Under the pieces are notes generated by a model that saw only the letters and a list, made by a program, of their open reading frames with translations, had not been told where the DNA came from and searched no databases. This document shows, in pieces, positions 1 through 9,401 of a DNA stretch of 64,000 nucleotides. Both the position numbers and the translations under genes were made by a program. This DNA is from Betaproteobacteria bacterium UBA5582 (GTDB lineage Bacteria; Pseudomonadota; Gammaproteobacteria; Burkholderiales; Rhodocyclaceae). Location: contig DILW01000075.1 in NCBI GenBank assembly GCA_002425245.1, positions 4,376 to 68,375 on the forward strand, written 5' to 3'. How positions within the stretch are numbered: the first letter of the stretch is position 1; every line of letters starts with the position of its first letter.

Positions 1-366
1 TACCAGGTTATCGAGGCCGGGCAGCGCGCCAAGGCGCTCGATCAGCCACATCACGTTTTTTCGTACCAGCGGTTCGCCGCCGGTCAGTCGCAACTTGGTC
101 ACCCCGAGACCGACGAAAGTCTCCGCCACCCGTAGCGACTCTTCCAGACTCATGACCTCGCTGCGCGGCAGGAAGGTCATCTCCTCGGCCATGCAGTAGG
201 TGCAGCGGAAATCGCACCGGTCTGTGATCGAGAGGCGCACGTAGGTGACGTGACGGCCGTATTTGTCCACCAGCGTTCCCAGGCGATGGACGGCCGTGCC
301 GGGCTCCGGCCGGAAGTCGGCGAGGCTTGCGGGCGTCTCTTCGGAGTGGAGGGTTTCGTTGCGCAT
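1..366 (-). CDS. moaA: GTP 3',8-cyclase MoaA (5' part; gene runs off the left edge)
   Basis: This is the N-terminal 122 codons of a radical-SAM enzyme that converts GTP to the cyclic intermediate of molybdenum cofactor synthesis. The minus-strand reading shows the CxxxCxxC cluster motif (CDFRCTYC, about residues 52-59) and, further on, the MoaA-typical [11 protein letters not shown] segment. The N-terminus is about 30 residues longer than a minimal MoaA before the barrel begins. The chosen start is the ATG complementary to 364-366. The coding sequence is open to the window edge, so the C-terminal cluster and the GG tail cannot be seen. The gene is downstream of tRNA-Asn and its terminator, so it probably has its own promoter between 367 and 552. 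I see no convincing molybdenum-cofactor riboswitch fold there, although I could not model it. Confidence 0.93.
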   Translation of the reverse strand, partial: MRNETLHSEETPASLADFRPEPGTAVHRLGTLVDKYGRHVTYVRLSITDRCDFRCTYCMAEEMTFLPRSEVMSLEESLRVAETFVGLGVTKLRLTGGEPLVRKNVMWLIERLGALPGLDNLV

Positions 367-447
367 GGGTGGATTATGTGTGCTCCAAACCCGCTCAACA
401 AGGGGGTAGATCGAAATGGGTAGTGCGGGCTGATGGCCGGAAACGCT

Positions 448-457
448 TGATTAATCA
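448..457. other. 10-bp perfect palindrome in moaA upstream region
   Basis: TGATTAATCA lies about 82 bp upstream of the moaA start, in an otherwise featureless 190-bp gap between moaA and the tRNA terminator. It could be a regulator site. At this length chance is also plausible, and nothing else supports it. Confidence 0.2.
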
Positions 458-552
458 GGCAGCATGGGTGTTCATGCCGTTATCGTCTCGGCGATAGGCT
501 TTACTTGCCCGCAGTTCATGGCTAATCTGCTGCCAACAGCGGAGCGGTCGAC

Positions 553-592
553 GAAAAACAAAAAGCCCGGCCGGTCAGGCTGGGCTTTTTGA
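553..592 (-). terminator. Intrinsic terminator after tRNA-Asn
   Basis: On the minus strand a GC-rich stem (AAAAGCCCAGCC pairing with GGCCGGGCTTTT with one imperfect pair, loop of about 5) is followed by a T-rich tail. It sits just 3' of the tRNA-Asn gene. The A-run on the other arm means it may also work on the plus strand. Confidence 0.8.
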
Positions 593-598
593 TCAAAC

Positions 599-674
599 TG
601 GCTCCTCGACCTGGGCTCGAACCAGGGACCTACGGATTAACAGTCCGGCGCTCTACCGACTGAGCTATCGAGGA
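599..674 (-). tRNA. tRNA-Asn (anticodon GTT)
   Basis: The minus strand from 674 to 599 gives a 76-nt cloverleaf. The acceptor stem TCCTCGA pairs with TCGAGGA. The D-arm contains AGCTCAGTCGGTAGAGC, the anticodon loop CTGTTAA carries GTT, the T-arm contains GGTTCGAGCCC, and an encoded 3' CCA is present. Reading all arms in order leaves no doubt about tRNA identity. It is flanked by its own promoter and terminator, so it is a monocistronic stable-RNA gene. Confidence 0.98.
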
Positions 675-686
675 ATTGAAGCGCGC

Positions 687-715
687 ATTATAGGAGTAGA
701 ATGCTGATCAGTCAA
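687..715 (-). promoter_or_regulatory. Sigma-70 promoter of tRNA-Asn with GC-rich discriminator
   Basis: On the minus strand TTGACT (710-715) is separated by exactly 17 nt from TATAAT (687-692). GCGCGC follows directly after the -10 box. Transcription would start near 680, about 6 nt before the mature tRNA. The GC-rich discriminator is the known hallmark of stringently controlled stable-RNA promoters. Confidence 0.85.
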
Positions 716-750
716 GTCTCCCCGGTTGTTCCAGGATTGAAAGCCGTGTC

Positions 751-2397
751 ATGAGTTCCGGTCAGATCTACGCGAAAACCCCGATTGGGGACGAAGCCGT
801 TCGCCAGAGTACGCGGGTCGTCCAGCGTAATCTGCGCATGGTGCTGGTTCAGATCGACGGCAAATTGAGCGTTGACGAACTGGCCGCCAAGATTGGCAAC
901 GCACGTCTGGTCGAGAATGCAATCGAGGAACTGGAGCGTGGCGGCTACATTGTTCCCCTTGCGCAACAATCCGCCGCCTGGGCAATGAGGCAATTGAATT
1001 CGGCCACGGATCAGCTCGCTGCTGTTCCGCAGTCCATGCCATTCGGACCGGCGACCACCAACGAGTCCAAGGGGGATGGCGGGCAAAGTCAGGTCAGCCG
1101 GTTCTCATCCTTTGGCAAGCCGGTCCTGCCGGTGGTTGATGCTGCTCCTGCGGAGTTGCCGCAGGATTCAGAAGACGAACCTGCTGCCCCTCGGCCCTGG
1201 CTGAAACTGGCGAGCTGGAGTGGCCTGGGGCTGTTGCTGCTATCGATCCTGGCACTGGTATTTTTTCCTTACAACAATTACCGACCGGATATCGAGCGTT
1301 CTTTGAGCGGGGCATTGCAGATGCCGGTGAGGCTTGAGTCCTTTTCGCTGAAGCTGCTGCCTGAGCCGCACTTTGCCCTGGGTGGCGTCGAGTTGGGTGA
1401 TTCGGAAGAGAGCAGGATCGAGTCGATCCGGATTGCCCAGCCCTGGCGCTTGCTGTTCTCCGGCGCCGATGGCGTCGAGGAGGTTACGGTGGTCGGTGCG
1501 AGCATGCGGGTAAATCGCCTGCTCGCCCTGCCGGCAGTCGGCAGACCGGGTGCCTTGCCCTGGTCTGGGGTGCGCCATGTTGCCTTGCGAGACTTGCGCG
1601 TGGCTGCTGGTGATACCCTCTACCTCGGCCCGCTACAGGGGCGGCTGCAGTTCTCGGTTGGTCAGCTTGAGAGCGCCACCCTGGAAACTCCGGATCGCAG
1701 TGTTCTGATTTCTGCCAAACCAATGGATTCGGGACTGGATCTGCTGCTTGACGGGCGCGCCTGGCAGCTGCCCGGATTACCGGCGACTTTTCCTTCCTTC
1801 CAGGCCAAGGCGATGCTTCGCGAAGGCTCGCTCGAATTGCGTGAGATCGATGCCAGCTGTCTTGGTGGTTTGCTGAAGGGTACCTGGACGCTGAGCTGGA
1901 ATGACCGGCTGAGCATGTCAGGCAGCGGGGTGATGACGCGTCTGGATTTGCGTCGGATTTCTGCCGATTTGTTCTCCAGGCTTTCGGCTGAGGGGGATCT
2001 TGGTGGAAACATCCGGGTCTCCGGTCGAGGCGACGATTGGCCGGGGCTCTGGCGCTCGGCGGTCGCTGAAATGACGATCGATGTCACGCGCGGTTTGCTT
2101 ACGGGCGTTGATATTGGTGAGGCAGCAAGGCGCGGCCAGGGCGCGGTCGTGCGCGCCGGTGAGACACGTTTCGACAGGCTGCGGGCGGTGTTGAGCGTCA
2201 GTGAACAAGGGGCGTTGATGCGCGATATCAACCTCGATGCCGGTCCGCTGACGGCTACCGGGCAGGCGCGGATTTCGTCCGCCGGGGAGGTTAATGGCGG
2301 CCTGCTTGTTCTGGTCAGGTCTTCCGTATCCACGACCCGGGTGGTGCAGACTCTGAGTGGTGCGTTGCCGACCCTGACGGTATCGGCTGCTCAATAA
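751..2397 (+). CDS. AsmA-like inner-membrane protein with N-terminal helical domain
   Basis: The 548-residue protein has three parts. Residues 1-75 form a charged helical segment (predicted winged-helix-like; RNLRMVLVQIDGKLSVDEL). A Pro/Ser/Asp-rich linker runs to about 150. A single membrane segment (about 155-172) is followed by an AsmA-type periplasmic region: FFPYNNYRPDIERSL..MPVRLESFSLKLLPEP is the usual AsmA entry, and repeated beta-strand blocks and GLLTGVDIGEAARRG-like sequence lie toward the C-terminus. AsmA relatives are linked to outer-membrane assembly and lipid transport; the specific function here is unknown. The cytoplasmic N-terminal domain is not part of classical AsmA. The ATG at 751 is the first in frame and has only a weak ribosome site. 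Confidence 0.7.
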   Translation: MSSGQIYAKTPIGDEAVRQSTRVVQRNLRMVLVQIDGKLSVDELAAKIGNARLVENAIEELERGGYIVPLAQQSAAWAMRQLNSATDQLAAVPQSMPFGPATTNESKGDGGQSQVSRFSSFGKPVLPVVDAAPAELPQDSEDEPAAPRPWLKLASWSGLGLLLLSILALVFFPYNNYRPDIERSLSGALQMPVRLESFSLKLLPEPHFALGGVELGDSEESRIESIRIAQPWRLLFSGADGVEEVTVVGASMRVNRLLALPAVGRPGALPWSGVRHVALRDLRVAAGDTLYLGPLQGRLQFSVGQLESATLETPDRSVLISAKPMDSGLDLLLDGRAWQLPGLPATFPSFQAKAMLREGSLELREIDASCLGGLLKGTWTLSWNDRLSMSGSGVMTRLDLRRISADLFSRLSAEGDLGGNIRVSGRGDDWPGLWRSAVAEMTIDVTRGLLTGVDIGEAARRGQGAVVRAGETRFDRLRAVLSVSEQGALMRDINLDAGPLTATGQARISSAGEVNGGLLVLVRSSVSTTRVVQTLSGALPTLTVSAAQ

Positions 2398-2421
2398 AAA
2401 AGGACGGGGTCACCCCCGTCC
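2394..2421 (-). terminator. Intrinsic terminator of the aminotransferase gene
   Basis: GGACGGGG (2402-2409) pairs perfectly with CCCCGTCC (2414-2421). Read on the minus strand the hairpin ends in a T-run (complement of the A-run at 2396-2401). It lies about 25 bp after the aminotransferase stop and also abuts the end of the convergent AsmA-like gene. Confidence 0.85.
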
Positions 2422-2447
2422 TCGTTCCTGGTTTCAGGATGCTGAGC

Positions 2448-3653
2448 TTAGCGGGTTACTGTGGCAATCGCCTTGGCAACGTAATCCAGATTCTTGCTGT
2501 TCAGCGCAGCCAGGCAGATGCGACCGGTCGACACGGCGTAGATGCCGAATTCTTCCTTCATCCGCTCGACCTGGGCAGCGCTCAGGCCGGTGTAGGAGAA
2601 CATGCCGCGCTGCTGGGCGACGAAGGAGAAGTCCTGGGCGCAACCGGTTGCCTTGATTGCGTCGACCAGGCCGGAACGCATGGCGCGGATGCGGTCGCGC
2701 ATGCCGGCCAGTTCGCCTTCCCACTGGGCGCGCAGTTCGCCGGAGGCAAGCACCGCGGCAACCAGCGCGCCGCCGTGGGTCGGCGGGTTGGAGTAGTTGG
2801 TGCGGATGACGCGCTTGACCTGCGACATGACGCGGGCCGACTCTTCCTTGCTGGCGGTGACCACCGACAGGGCGCCGACGCGCTCGCCGTACAGCGAGAA
2901 GTTCTTGGAGAACGAGCTGGAGGCGAAGAACTGCAGGCCGGAGGCGGAAAAGGCGCGGATCGCCACGGCGTCGGCGTCGATGCCGTCGGCAAAGCCCTGG
3001 TAGGCCATGTCGAGGAAGGGCACCAGGCCGCGTTCCTGGCAGATGCCGACGACTTCGGCCCACTGGGCGTCGCTCATGTCGGCGCCGGTCGGGTTGTGGC
3101 AGCAGGCGTGCAGCAGGACGACCGAGCCCGGGGCCATCTTGTTCAGGTCGGCCTTCATGCCGGCGAAGTTCACGCCGCGGGTGGCGGCGTCGTAGTAGGC
3201 GTAGTCCTCGACGACGAAGCCAGCAGCCTCGAACAGGGCGCGGTGGTTTTCCCAGGACGGGTTGCTGATGTAGACCTTGGCGTCCGGGTTCAGGCGCTTC
3301 AGGTAGTCGGCGCCGATCTTCAGCGCGCCGGTACCGCCGATGGCCTGGGCGGTGAGCACGCGGCCGGCGGCGAGCAGGTCGGAATCCTTGCCGAAGAGCA
3401 GGTTCTGGACGGCGGTGTTGTAGGCGGCCGGGCCTTCGATCGGCTGGTAGCCGCGCGGCGGGGCTGCTTTCAGACGGACCTCTTCGGCTGCCTTGACGGC
3501 TGCCAGCAGGGGGATCTTGCCGTTGTCGTCGAAGTACACACCAACGCCAAGGTTGACCTTGGTGTCACGCGCATCGGCGTTGAAAGCTTCGTTAAGACCG
3601 AGGATCGGGTCGCGCGGGGCCATTTCCACCGCAGCGAAGATCGAAGAGGACAT
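2448..3653 (-). CDS. tyrB: Aromatic/aspartate aminotransferase (class I, TyrB/AspC type)
   Basis: This 401-residue PLP enzyme exchanges amino groups between aspartate or aromatic amino acids and 2-oxoglutarate. The family signatures are clear: MFxAVExAPxDPILGLNEAF-like N-terminus, the Asn of CCHNPTG (about 187) and the PLP lysine in SSSFSKNFSLYGERVG (Lys about 250). I choose the ATG at 3653 because GGAG sits at good spacing upstream and homologous proteins begin there; a longer frame to 3710 would run into the uvrB promoter region. Sequence alone does not separate the TyrB and AspC specificities. It is divergent from uvrB and ends in its own terminator. Confidence 0.9.
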   Translation of the reverse strand: MSSSIFAAVEMAPRDPILGLNEAFNADARDTKVNLGVGVYFDDNGKIPLLAAVKAAEEVRLKAAPPRGYQPIEGPAAYNTAVQNLLFGKDSDLLAAGRVLTAQAIGGTGALKIGADYLKRLNPDAKVYISNPSWENHRALFEAAGFVVEDYAYYDAATRGVNFAGMKADLNKMAPGSVVLLHACCHNPTGADMSDAQWAEVVGICQERGLVPFLDMAYQGFADGIDADAVAIRAFSASGLQFFASSSFSKNFSLYGERVGALSVVTASKEESARVMSQVKRVIRTNYSNPPTHGGALVAAVLASGELRAQWEGELAGMRDRIRAMRSGLVDAIKATGCAQDFSFVAQQRGMFSYTGLSAAQVERMKEEFGIYAVSTGRICLAALNSKNLDYVAKAIATVTR

Positions 3654-3696
3654 CAGCGACTCCGTGGAATAATAGAAGGATGAAACAACAATAACG

Positions 3697-3714
3697 CGCG
3701 ATGCCTGCATCGCG
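3697..3714. promoter_or_regulatory. Perfect 18-bp dyad between tyrB-like gene and uvrB
   Basis: CGCGATGC-CT-GCATCGCG is an 8-bp perfect inverted repeat with a 2-bp centre. It sits in the 83-bp divergent gap, 44 bp from the aminotransferase start and 23 bp from the uvrB start. Its position suits an operator for either gene. It does not resemble the LexA box (CTG-N10-CAG). Confidence 0.45.
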
Positions 3715-3736
3715 ACGACAAGCGCAGAATTTTATC

Positions 3737-5809
3737 ATGAGCGAATCCAACAGCAGCACGCCCGTCGTCTGTTTCGACGGCAGTCCGTATCGTTTGCACC
3801 AGCCGTTTCCGCCGGCCGGCGATCAGCCGGAGGCGATCCGCCTGCTCGCCGAGGGGATCGAGGATGGCCTGTCCTTCCAGACCCTGCTCGGCGTCACCGG
3901 CTCGGGCAAGACCTACACGATGGCCAACGTCATCGCCCGCACCGGCCGTCCGGCGCTGGTGCTGGCGCCGAACAAGACGCTGGCGGCGCAGTTGTACTCG
4001 GAGTTCAAGGAGTTCTTTCCGGAAAACGCCGTCGAATACTTCGTCTCCTACTACGACTACTACCAGCCGGAAGCCTACGTGCCGTCGCGCGACCTGTTCA
4101 TTGAAAAGGACAGTTCGATCAACGATCACATCGAGCAGATGCGCTTGAGTGCGACGAAGAGTCTGATCGAGCGGCGCGACGTGGTGATCGTCGCCACCGT
4201 GTCATGCATCTACGGTATCGGCGACCGCGACGAATACCACAACATGATCCTGACCATGCGCGTCGGCGACCGCATGGACCAGCGCGACATCGTCAAGCGC
4301 CTGACCGACATGCAGTACGAGCGCAACGAGATGGACTTCCACCGCGGCACTTTCCGCGTGCGTGGCGACGTCATCGACATCTTCCCCGCCGAACACGCCG
4401 AGCACGCGATCCGCGTCTCGCTGTTCGACGACGAGATCGAGAATCTGCAGTTCTTCGACCCGCTGACCGGCCAGCTTTTCCACAAGGCCTTGCGCTTCAC
4501 CGTCTTCCCGGCATCGCACTACGTGACGCCGCGTGCCACCGTGGTGCGGGCGATCCAGGCGATCAAGGCGGAACTGCGCGAGCGGATCGCCTTCTTCAAC
4601 GACAACCAGAAACTGGTCGAGGCGCAGCGGATCGAACAGCGCACCCGCTTCGACATCGAGATGCTCGACCAGATCGGCTTCTGCAAGGGCATCGAAAACT
4701 ACTCGCGGCATTTTTCCGGGCGTCAGGCCGGTGAGGCGCCACCGACGTTGATCGACTATCTGCCGCGCGACGCGATCATGTTCATCGACGAATCGCACGT
4801 CACCATCGGCCAGGTCGGCGGCATGTACAAGGGCGACCGCTCGCGCAAGGAAAACCTGGTCGATTACGGCTTCCGCCTGCCTTCTGCGCTCGACAACCGG
4901 CCGCTGCAGTTCAACGAGTTCGAAGCGCATATGCGCCAGACCGTTTTTGTCTCGGCAACACCCGCCGATTACGAAAAGCAGCACGCCGGCCAGGTCGTCG
5001 AGCAGGTGGTGCGGCCAACCGGACTGATCGATCCGAAGGTGCTGGTACGCCCGGCGACGACCCAGGTCGACGACCTCCTCGGTGAAATCAGCAAACGGGT
5101 CGCCGTTGCCGAGCGGGTGCTGGTGACGACACTGACCAAGCGCATGGCCGAGGATCTGACCGATTTCCTCGCCGACAACGGGATCAAGGTACGCTACCTG
5201 CACTCGGATATCGATACCGTCGAGCGCGTCGAAATCATCCGCGACCTGCGTCTGGGTGAGTTCGACGTGCTGGTCGGTATCAACCTGTTGCGCGAGGGGC
5301 TGGACATCCCGGAAGTCTCGCTGGTTGCCATCCTTGACGCCGACAAGGAAGGGTTTCTCCGCTCCGAGCGCTCGCTGATCCAGACCATTGGTCGCGCTGC
5401 GCGTCATATTCATGGCACAGCGATCCTTTACGCTGATAGGATTACGCAATCCATGCAAAAAGCCATCGCCGAGACGGAACGGCGGCGGGAAAAGCAGATC
5501 GCGTTCAACGAACAGCACGGCATCGTGCCGCGTGGTGTGTCCAAAAAGATCAAGGACATCATCGACGGCGTGTACGACGCGGAGTCGGCACAGACCGAAC
5601 TGAAGGCGGCTCAACAGCGTGCGGTCTACGAAGCCATGGATGAAAAAACCGTCGCCAGGGAAATCAAGCGACTCGAGAAGCAGATGCTCGATTGTGCGAA
5701 AAACCTGGAATTCGAAAAAGCGGCGGCTGCGCGCGACGAACTGTTCCGGCTCAGGGAGCGGGTTTTTGGTGCCGCGCAGCACGACCCTGATGGAGATATT
5801 TGGCAATGA
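3737..5809 (+). CDS. uvrB: Excinuclease ABC subunit UvrB
   Basis: UvrB is the damage-verifying helicase-like subunit of nucleotide excision repair; it is loaded by UvrA and recruits UvrC. The 690-residue protein carries Walker A GVTGSGKT (about 52-59), the damage-probing beta-hairpin region with [12 protein letters not shown], the DEAD-like FIDESH, helicase motifs V-VI ending in QTIGRAAR, and a C-terminal UvrC-interaction (UVR) domain. The ATG at 3737 (MSESNSSTP) is preferred to 3701, which would start inside the 18-bp dyad. The stop overlaps the start of the next gene as ATGA, indicating translational coupling with the phosphatase. Confidence 0.97.
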   Translation: MSESNSSTPVVCFDGSPYRLHQPFPPAGDQPEAIRLLAEGIEDGLSFQTLLGVTGSGKTYTMANVIARTGRPALVLAPNKTLAAQLYSEFKEFFPENAVEYFVSYYDYYQPEAYVPSRDLFIEKDSSINDHIEQMRLSATKSLIERRDVVIVATVSCIYGIGDRDEYHNMILTMRVGDRMDQRDIVKRLTDMQYERNEMDFHRGTFRVRGDVIDIFPAEHAEHAIRVSLFDDEIENLQFFDPLTGQLFHKALRFTVFPASHYVTPRATVVRAIQAIKAELRERIAFFNDNQKLVEAQRIEQRTRFDIEMLDQIGFCKGIENYSRHFSGRQAGEAPPTLIDYLPRDAIMFIDESHVTIGQVGGMYKGDRSRKENLVDYGFRLPSALDNRPLQFNEFEAHMRQTVFVSATPADYEKQHAGQVVEQVVRPTGLIDPKVLVRPATTQVDDLLGEISKRVAVAERVLVTTLTKRMAEDLTDFLADNGIKVRYLHSDIDTVERVEIIRDLRLGEFDVLVGINLLREGLDIPEVSLVAILDADKEGFLRSERSLIQTIGRAARHIHGTAILYADRITQSMQKAIAETERRREKQIAFNEQHGIVPRGVSKKIKDIIDGVYDAESAQTELKAAQQRAVYEAMDEKTVAREIKRLEKQMLDCAKNLEFEKAAAARDELFRLRERVFGAAQHDPDGDIWQ

Positions 5810-6288
5810 TTTACCGCGTGCTGCTCGTATGCATGGGCAACATCTGCCGTTCACCCACGGCCGAGGTTGTGCTGAGGCATTTCATAAGAATCAATAAGCT
5901 GGGCGATAGGGTCGAAATCGACTCCGCCGGTACCCATGGTTATCACGTTGGTGAGGCGCCGGATTCGCGTACCCAGCGGGCTGCCTCCGCCCGTGGCTAC
6001 GATCTTTCGCAATTGCGGGCCCGCAAGGTGGCCATGCAGGATCTGGATTATTTCGACCTGATCCTGGCCATGGATCGCAGCAACCTGGATAACCTGCAGC
6101 GCATGGCAACGCCCGAACAACTGGCCAAGATCCAGTTGTTGATGGATTACGCCAGGAATTTCGAGGACGAAGAGGTGCCCGACCCCTACTATGGTTTGGG
6201 ACACGGTTTCGACCTGGTACTGGACATGGTCGAAGACGCTGCCCAGGGCGTGGTCGAGGCGGTGGCGAAAAAACTCGATAACGCCTGA
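5806..6288 (+). CDS. Low-molecular-weight protein-tyrosine phosphatase
   Basis: The 160-residue protein starts [17 protein letters not shown], which holds the complete C-x5-R-S phosphate-binding loop. The general-acid aspartate lies in VPDPYYG near residue 127. Enzymes of this family dephosphorylate bacterial tyrosine kinases such as Wzc, or small phosphoesters. Translation is coupled to uvrB through an ATGA overlap; an in-frame TTG at 5800 is a less likely start. It is far from the polysaccharide locus at 36-59 kb, so any link to that locus is speculation. Confidence 0.93.
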   Translation: MIYRVLLVCMGNICRSPTAEVVLRHFIRINKLGDRVEIDSAGTHGYHVGEAPDSRTQRAASARGYDLSQLRARKVAMQDLDYFDLILAMDRSNLDNLQRMATPEQLAKIQLLMDYARNFEDEEVPDPYYGLGHGFDLVLDMVEDAAQGVVEAVAKKLDNA

Positions 6289-6294
6289 GTCTCA

Positions 6295-6330
6295 CCCATG
6301 AAAAAGAAGGGCGCCCCGCGGGGCGCCCTT
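6295..6330 (-). terminator. Intrinsic terminator of rne
   Basis: An almost uninterrupted inverted repeat (AAGGGCGCCCC, 6307-6317, with GGGGCGCCCTT, 6320-6330) is followed on the minus strand by TTCTTTTT. It lies 17 bp past the rne stop. On the plus strand it closes the uvrB-phosphatase unit from the other side but lacks a T-tract in that direction. Confidence 0.85.
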
Positions 6331-6346
6331 CAAACTATCCGGCAGT

Positions 6347-9004
6347 TCAGGCCGATTTGTCGGTTTCAACCATGACCAGAGGTTCGGCTGCAGTCTGATC
6401 GACGGTCTTCGCCTTGCGCGGACGTCCCAGTTTGACCGGAGCCTCCATCGGCGCGAAGGTGGCTTCGGCGGTGGTCTGGACCATGACCAAACCACTATCA
6501 GAGAGAGCCTGATCGACATCGATGGGCGCGTTGGTTGGCAACGGTACCGGTGCTTCAGTCGCCGCCACTTGCACGGCCTCGACAGTCTCGCTTGCGGGCG
6601 TTTCAACCGGCGCGTCGACGACCGGCTGAACGGGCTCAGCGACCGGTTCGGCAACCGCTTCGATCACCGTCACGGTGGCCGGGGCGGCTTCCTCGATGAC
6701 CAACACCTCGGCGACAGGCGCTTCGACAGCAGGTACGGGCGCGGCTGCAGCCACGACCTCTTCGGTTTGCGGCGCTACGGCAACCACGGCTTCTTCGGCC
6801 GGGATGGTCACGACAACCGGCTCGACATTGGTGACGTCGAGATTGATTGCTTCGCTACCTTGATTCTCACCTTCATTGCGACGCTCGTTGCGACCGCGAC
6901 CTCCGCGGCGACCGCGGCGACGGGCGTTGCCCTGTTCGTCGGAAGCGGGCGCGGCCGGTGCGGCCTCAGTCGGTGCCAATTGCGGTTCTTGCGGCATCTG
7001 CTCGATTGCCGGACGGGCCTCGACCGGCGGACGTTCGCGGCGTTCCTTGCGCGGACGGCGTTCCTGGCGTGCTTCGCCAGTGACGGCGGCGTCTTCGCGG
7101 ACCGGCTTTTCGTTACGCTCGGCCGGGCGGCTGTTGCGCTCGCCTTCGTCGCGACGGTTGCCATTGCGGCCACCATTGCGGCCGTTGCGGCGGTTGTCGC
7201 TTCTGCTGTCGCCATTGCGGCCGTCGCGTCCCTTGCGGGCCGGCGTCTCCGGCTTGGCTTCTACGACAGCTGCCGGCGTGGCCGGTGCTCCGCGGAACCA
7301 GGCGGCAATGCGGGCGAACAGGCCGTTGCTGGCAGCGGCAGCGGGCGGCGGTGCCAGCGGAGCAGCATCTTCCTTGGCCGGCAGGTTCGGCGCCGGCTGT
7401 TCCGGGGAAATGCCCTTGATCGCCGCTTCCTGGCGCGGTTTGCCGCTTTCCTGCTGGCTGGCCAGCTTGGCGGATTCTTCAATCGGCTGGTCGACCATCT
7501 TGTAGGAAGGTTCGCGCAGATCGTCGTTGTTCAGGTCGTCGTGACGCAGGCGGGTGATGGTGTGTGCCGGCGTTTCCAGATTGACGTTGGGGATCAACAG
7601 GATGGTGACCTTGTGGCGCAACTCGATGGCCTGGATGTCCGGGCGCTTTTCGTTGAGCAGGAAGGTGGCGACATCGACCGGAACCTGAACGTGCACGGCG
7701 CCGGTGTTTTCCTTCATCGCTTCCTCTTCGAGGATGCGCAGGATGTGCAGCGCGGCCGATTCGGTCGAGCGGATGTGGCCGGTGCCGGAGCAGCGCGGGC
7801 AGGGGATGTAGCTGGTTTCGGCGAGGGCCGGACGCAGCCGCTGGCGCGACAGTTCCATCAGGCCGAAACGGCTGATCTTGCCCATCTGGACGCGGGCGCG
7901 GTCGAAACGCAGGGCGTCGCGCAGGCGGTTCTCGACTTCGCGCTGGGCCTTGCTGTTCTCCATGTCGATGAAGTCGATCACGATCAGGCCGCCGAGGTCG
8001 CGCAGTCGCAGCTGGCGAGCCAGTTCGTCGGCGGCTTCGAGGTTGGTCTTGAGCGCGGTCTCCTCGATGTCGGCACCCTTGGTGGCGCGGCCGGAGTTGA
8101 CGTCGACAGCGACCAGGGCTTCGGTGTGATCGATGACGATGGCGCCGCCGGACGGCAGGTTGACCTGACGGGCGAAGGCAGTCTCGATCTGGTGTTCGAT
8201 CTGGAAGCGCGAGAACAGCGGCACATCGTCGCTGTAGCGCTTGACGCGGTTGATGTTGCCCGGCATGACCGTGCCCATGAAGGCGCGGGCCTGCTCATAG
8301 ACTTCATCGGTGTCGATGAGGATTTCACCAATGTCCGGCTGGAAATAATCGCGGATGGCACGGATGACCAGCGAGCCTTCGAGATAGATCAGGAAGGCGC
8401 CGGACTGCTGCTGGGCAGCGCCTTCGATGGCGGTCCACAGTTGCAGCAGGTAGTTCAAATCCCACTGCAGTTCTTCGGCCTGGCGGCCGATGGCGGCGGT
8501 GCGGGCGATCAGGCTCATGCCTTGCGGCACTTCGAGCTGATCCATGATCTCGCGCAGTTCGGCACGTTCGTCGCCGTCGACGCGACGAGAAACGCCGCCG
8601 CCGCGCGGGTTGTTGGGCATCAGTACGAGGTAGCGGCCGGCCAGCGAGACGTAGGTGGTCAGGGCAGCGCCCTTGTTGCCGCGCTCGTCCTTGTCGACCT
8701 GGATGATCAGTTCCTGGCCTTCCTTGAGCGCATCCTGGATGCGGGCTTTGCCCGGTTCGACACCAGGCTGGAAGTAGGCGCGGGAAACTTCCTTGAACGG
8801 GAGGAAACCGTGGCGCTCGGCACCGTAATCGACGAAGCAGGCTTCGAGCGACGGTTCGATGCGGGTGATGACCCCTTTGTAGATGTTGCTTTTGCGTTGT
8901 TCCTTGGCGGCGGATTCAATGTCGAGGTCAATCAGTTTCTGACCATCGACAATGGCGACACGGAGTTCTTCCGCCTGTGTCGCATTGAAGAGCATGCGTT
9001 TCAT
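6347..9004 (-). CDS. rne: Ribonuclease E
   Basis: This is the endoribonuclease and scaffold of the RNA degradosome, 885 residues. The catalytic half shows the S1 domain ([19 protein letters not shown]), the RNase H-like and 5'-sensor parts, the metal-binding aspartates in VAVDVNSG and VIDFIDM, and the Zn-link CPRCSGTGH near residue 400. The C-terminal half is low complexity: an Arg/Gly/Asn-rich RNA-binding stretch (about 590-720) followed by a Val/Ala/Glu/Pro-rich tail with a short conserved end. The start is [10 protein letters not shown] at 9004. The long leader upstream fits the autoregulation known in enterics. Confidence 0.96.
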   Translation of the reverse strand: MKRMLFNATQAEELRVAIVDGQKLIDLDIESAAKEQRKSNIYKGVITRIEPSLEACFVDYGAERHGFLPFKEVSRAYFQPGVEPGKARIQDALKEGQELIIQVDKDERGNKGAALTTYVSLAGRYLVLMPNNPRGGGVSRRVDGDERAELREIMDQLEVPQGMSLIARTAAIGRQAEELQWDLNYLLQLWTAIEGAAQQQSGAFLIYLEGSLVIRAIRDYFQPDIGEILIDTDEVYEQARAFMGTVMPGNINRVKRYSDDVPLFSRFQIEHQIETAFARQVNLPSGGAIVIDHTEALVAVDVNSGRATKGADIEETALKTNLEAADELARQLRLRDLGGLIVIDFIDMENSKAQREVENRLRDALRFDRARVQMGKISRFGLMELSRQRLRPALAETSYIPCPRCSGTGHIRSTESAALHILRILEEEAMKENTGAVHVQVPVDVATFLLNEKRPDIQAIELRHKVTILLIPNVNLETPAHTITRLRHDDLNNDDLREPSYKMVDQPIEESAKLASQQESGKPRQEAAIKGISPEQPAPNLPAKEDAAPLAPPPAAAASNGLFARIAAWFRGAPATPAAVVEAKPETPARKGRDGRNGDSRSDNRRNGRNGGRNGNRRDEGERNSRPAERNEKPVREDAAVTGEARQERRPRKERRERPPVEARPAIEQMPQEPQLAPTEAAPAAPASDEQGNARRRGRRGGRGRNERRNEGENQGSEAINLDVTNVEPVVVTIPAEEAVVAVAPQTEEVVAAAAPVPAVEAPVAEVLVIEEAAPATVTVIEAVAEPVAEPVQPVVDAPVETPASETVEAVQVAATEAPVPLPTNAPIDVDQALSDSGLVMVQTTAEATFAPMEAPVKLGRPRKAKTVDQTAAEPLVMVETDKSA

Positions 9005-9401
9005 TGTTTTGGGGCTCCAGCGCGCCTTCGGCACACCGCAGCGAAACGCCCATGCAGGCAGCGACAGGTTCAGTTATCGGGTTGCAACATAGTTGGTGGC
9101 AATGGCGATGATGAATGTGCTGATCGTTGGATGACCGCGAGTCTTTTTATCAAATGCGCGATCTGGAATTCCTGCAACGGGCGATCCGTGCGTGCTTGTG
9201 GCGAGCTAATCCGTTAACATCACTACTTTTGGTGAGTGAACTTAACCAGTCGTTTCACGTTGGTTTGTCCCGGGCAATTGGCACGGGAGGGACTTCGTGG
9301 CCTGCCGCATGGCGGTCGCGCTTGCAGCGCGAGGGCGGACGGTCTGACGGTTCGGCATCCCTTGCAAACAGAGACGTGAAACGCATGCAGTATATTAGAA
9401 A
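9005..9401. other. 397-bp divergent intergenic region rne/rluC
   Basis: No gene is supported here. The region must hold the rne leader and promoter on the minus strand and the rluC promoter on the plus strand. TATATT at 9391-9396 resembles a -10 box but would leave almost no leader before the rluC ATG, and no -35 box is correctly spaced. The length suits the long structured 5' UTR through which RNase E autoregulates in enterics; I could not fold it. Confidence 0.4.

Noticed and set aside
367..552. Possible molybdenum-cofactor riboswitch before moaA
   Set aside because: I could not find a convincing conserved fold; only a 10-bp palindrome and minor repeats are visible.
2439..3683. 414-codon plus-strand frame over the aminotransferase
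   Set aside because: Antisense to a gene with intact PLP lysine and its own ribosome site.
4202..5854. 550-codon minus-strand frame over uvrB
   Set aside because: Shadow frame; His/Asp/Val-rich translation with no domain.
6569..9217. 882-codon open frame on the plus strand opposite rne
   Set aside because: It is antisense to the unambiguous RNase E gene and translates to low-complexity Gly/Asp/Arg-rich sequence caused by GC-rich codon bias.
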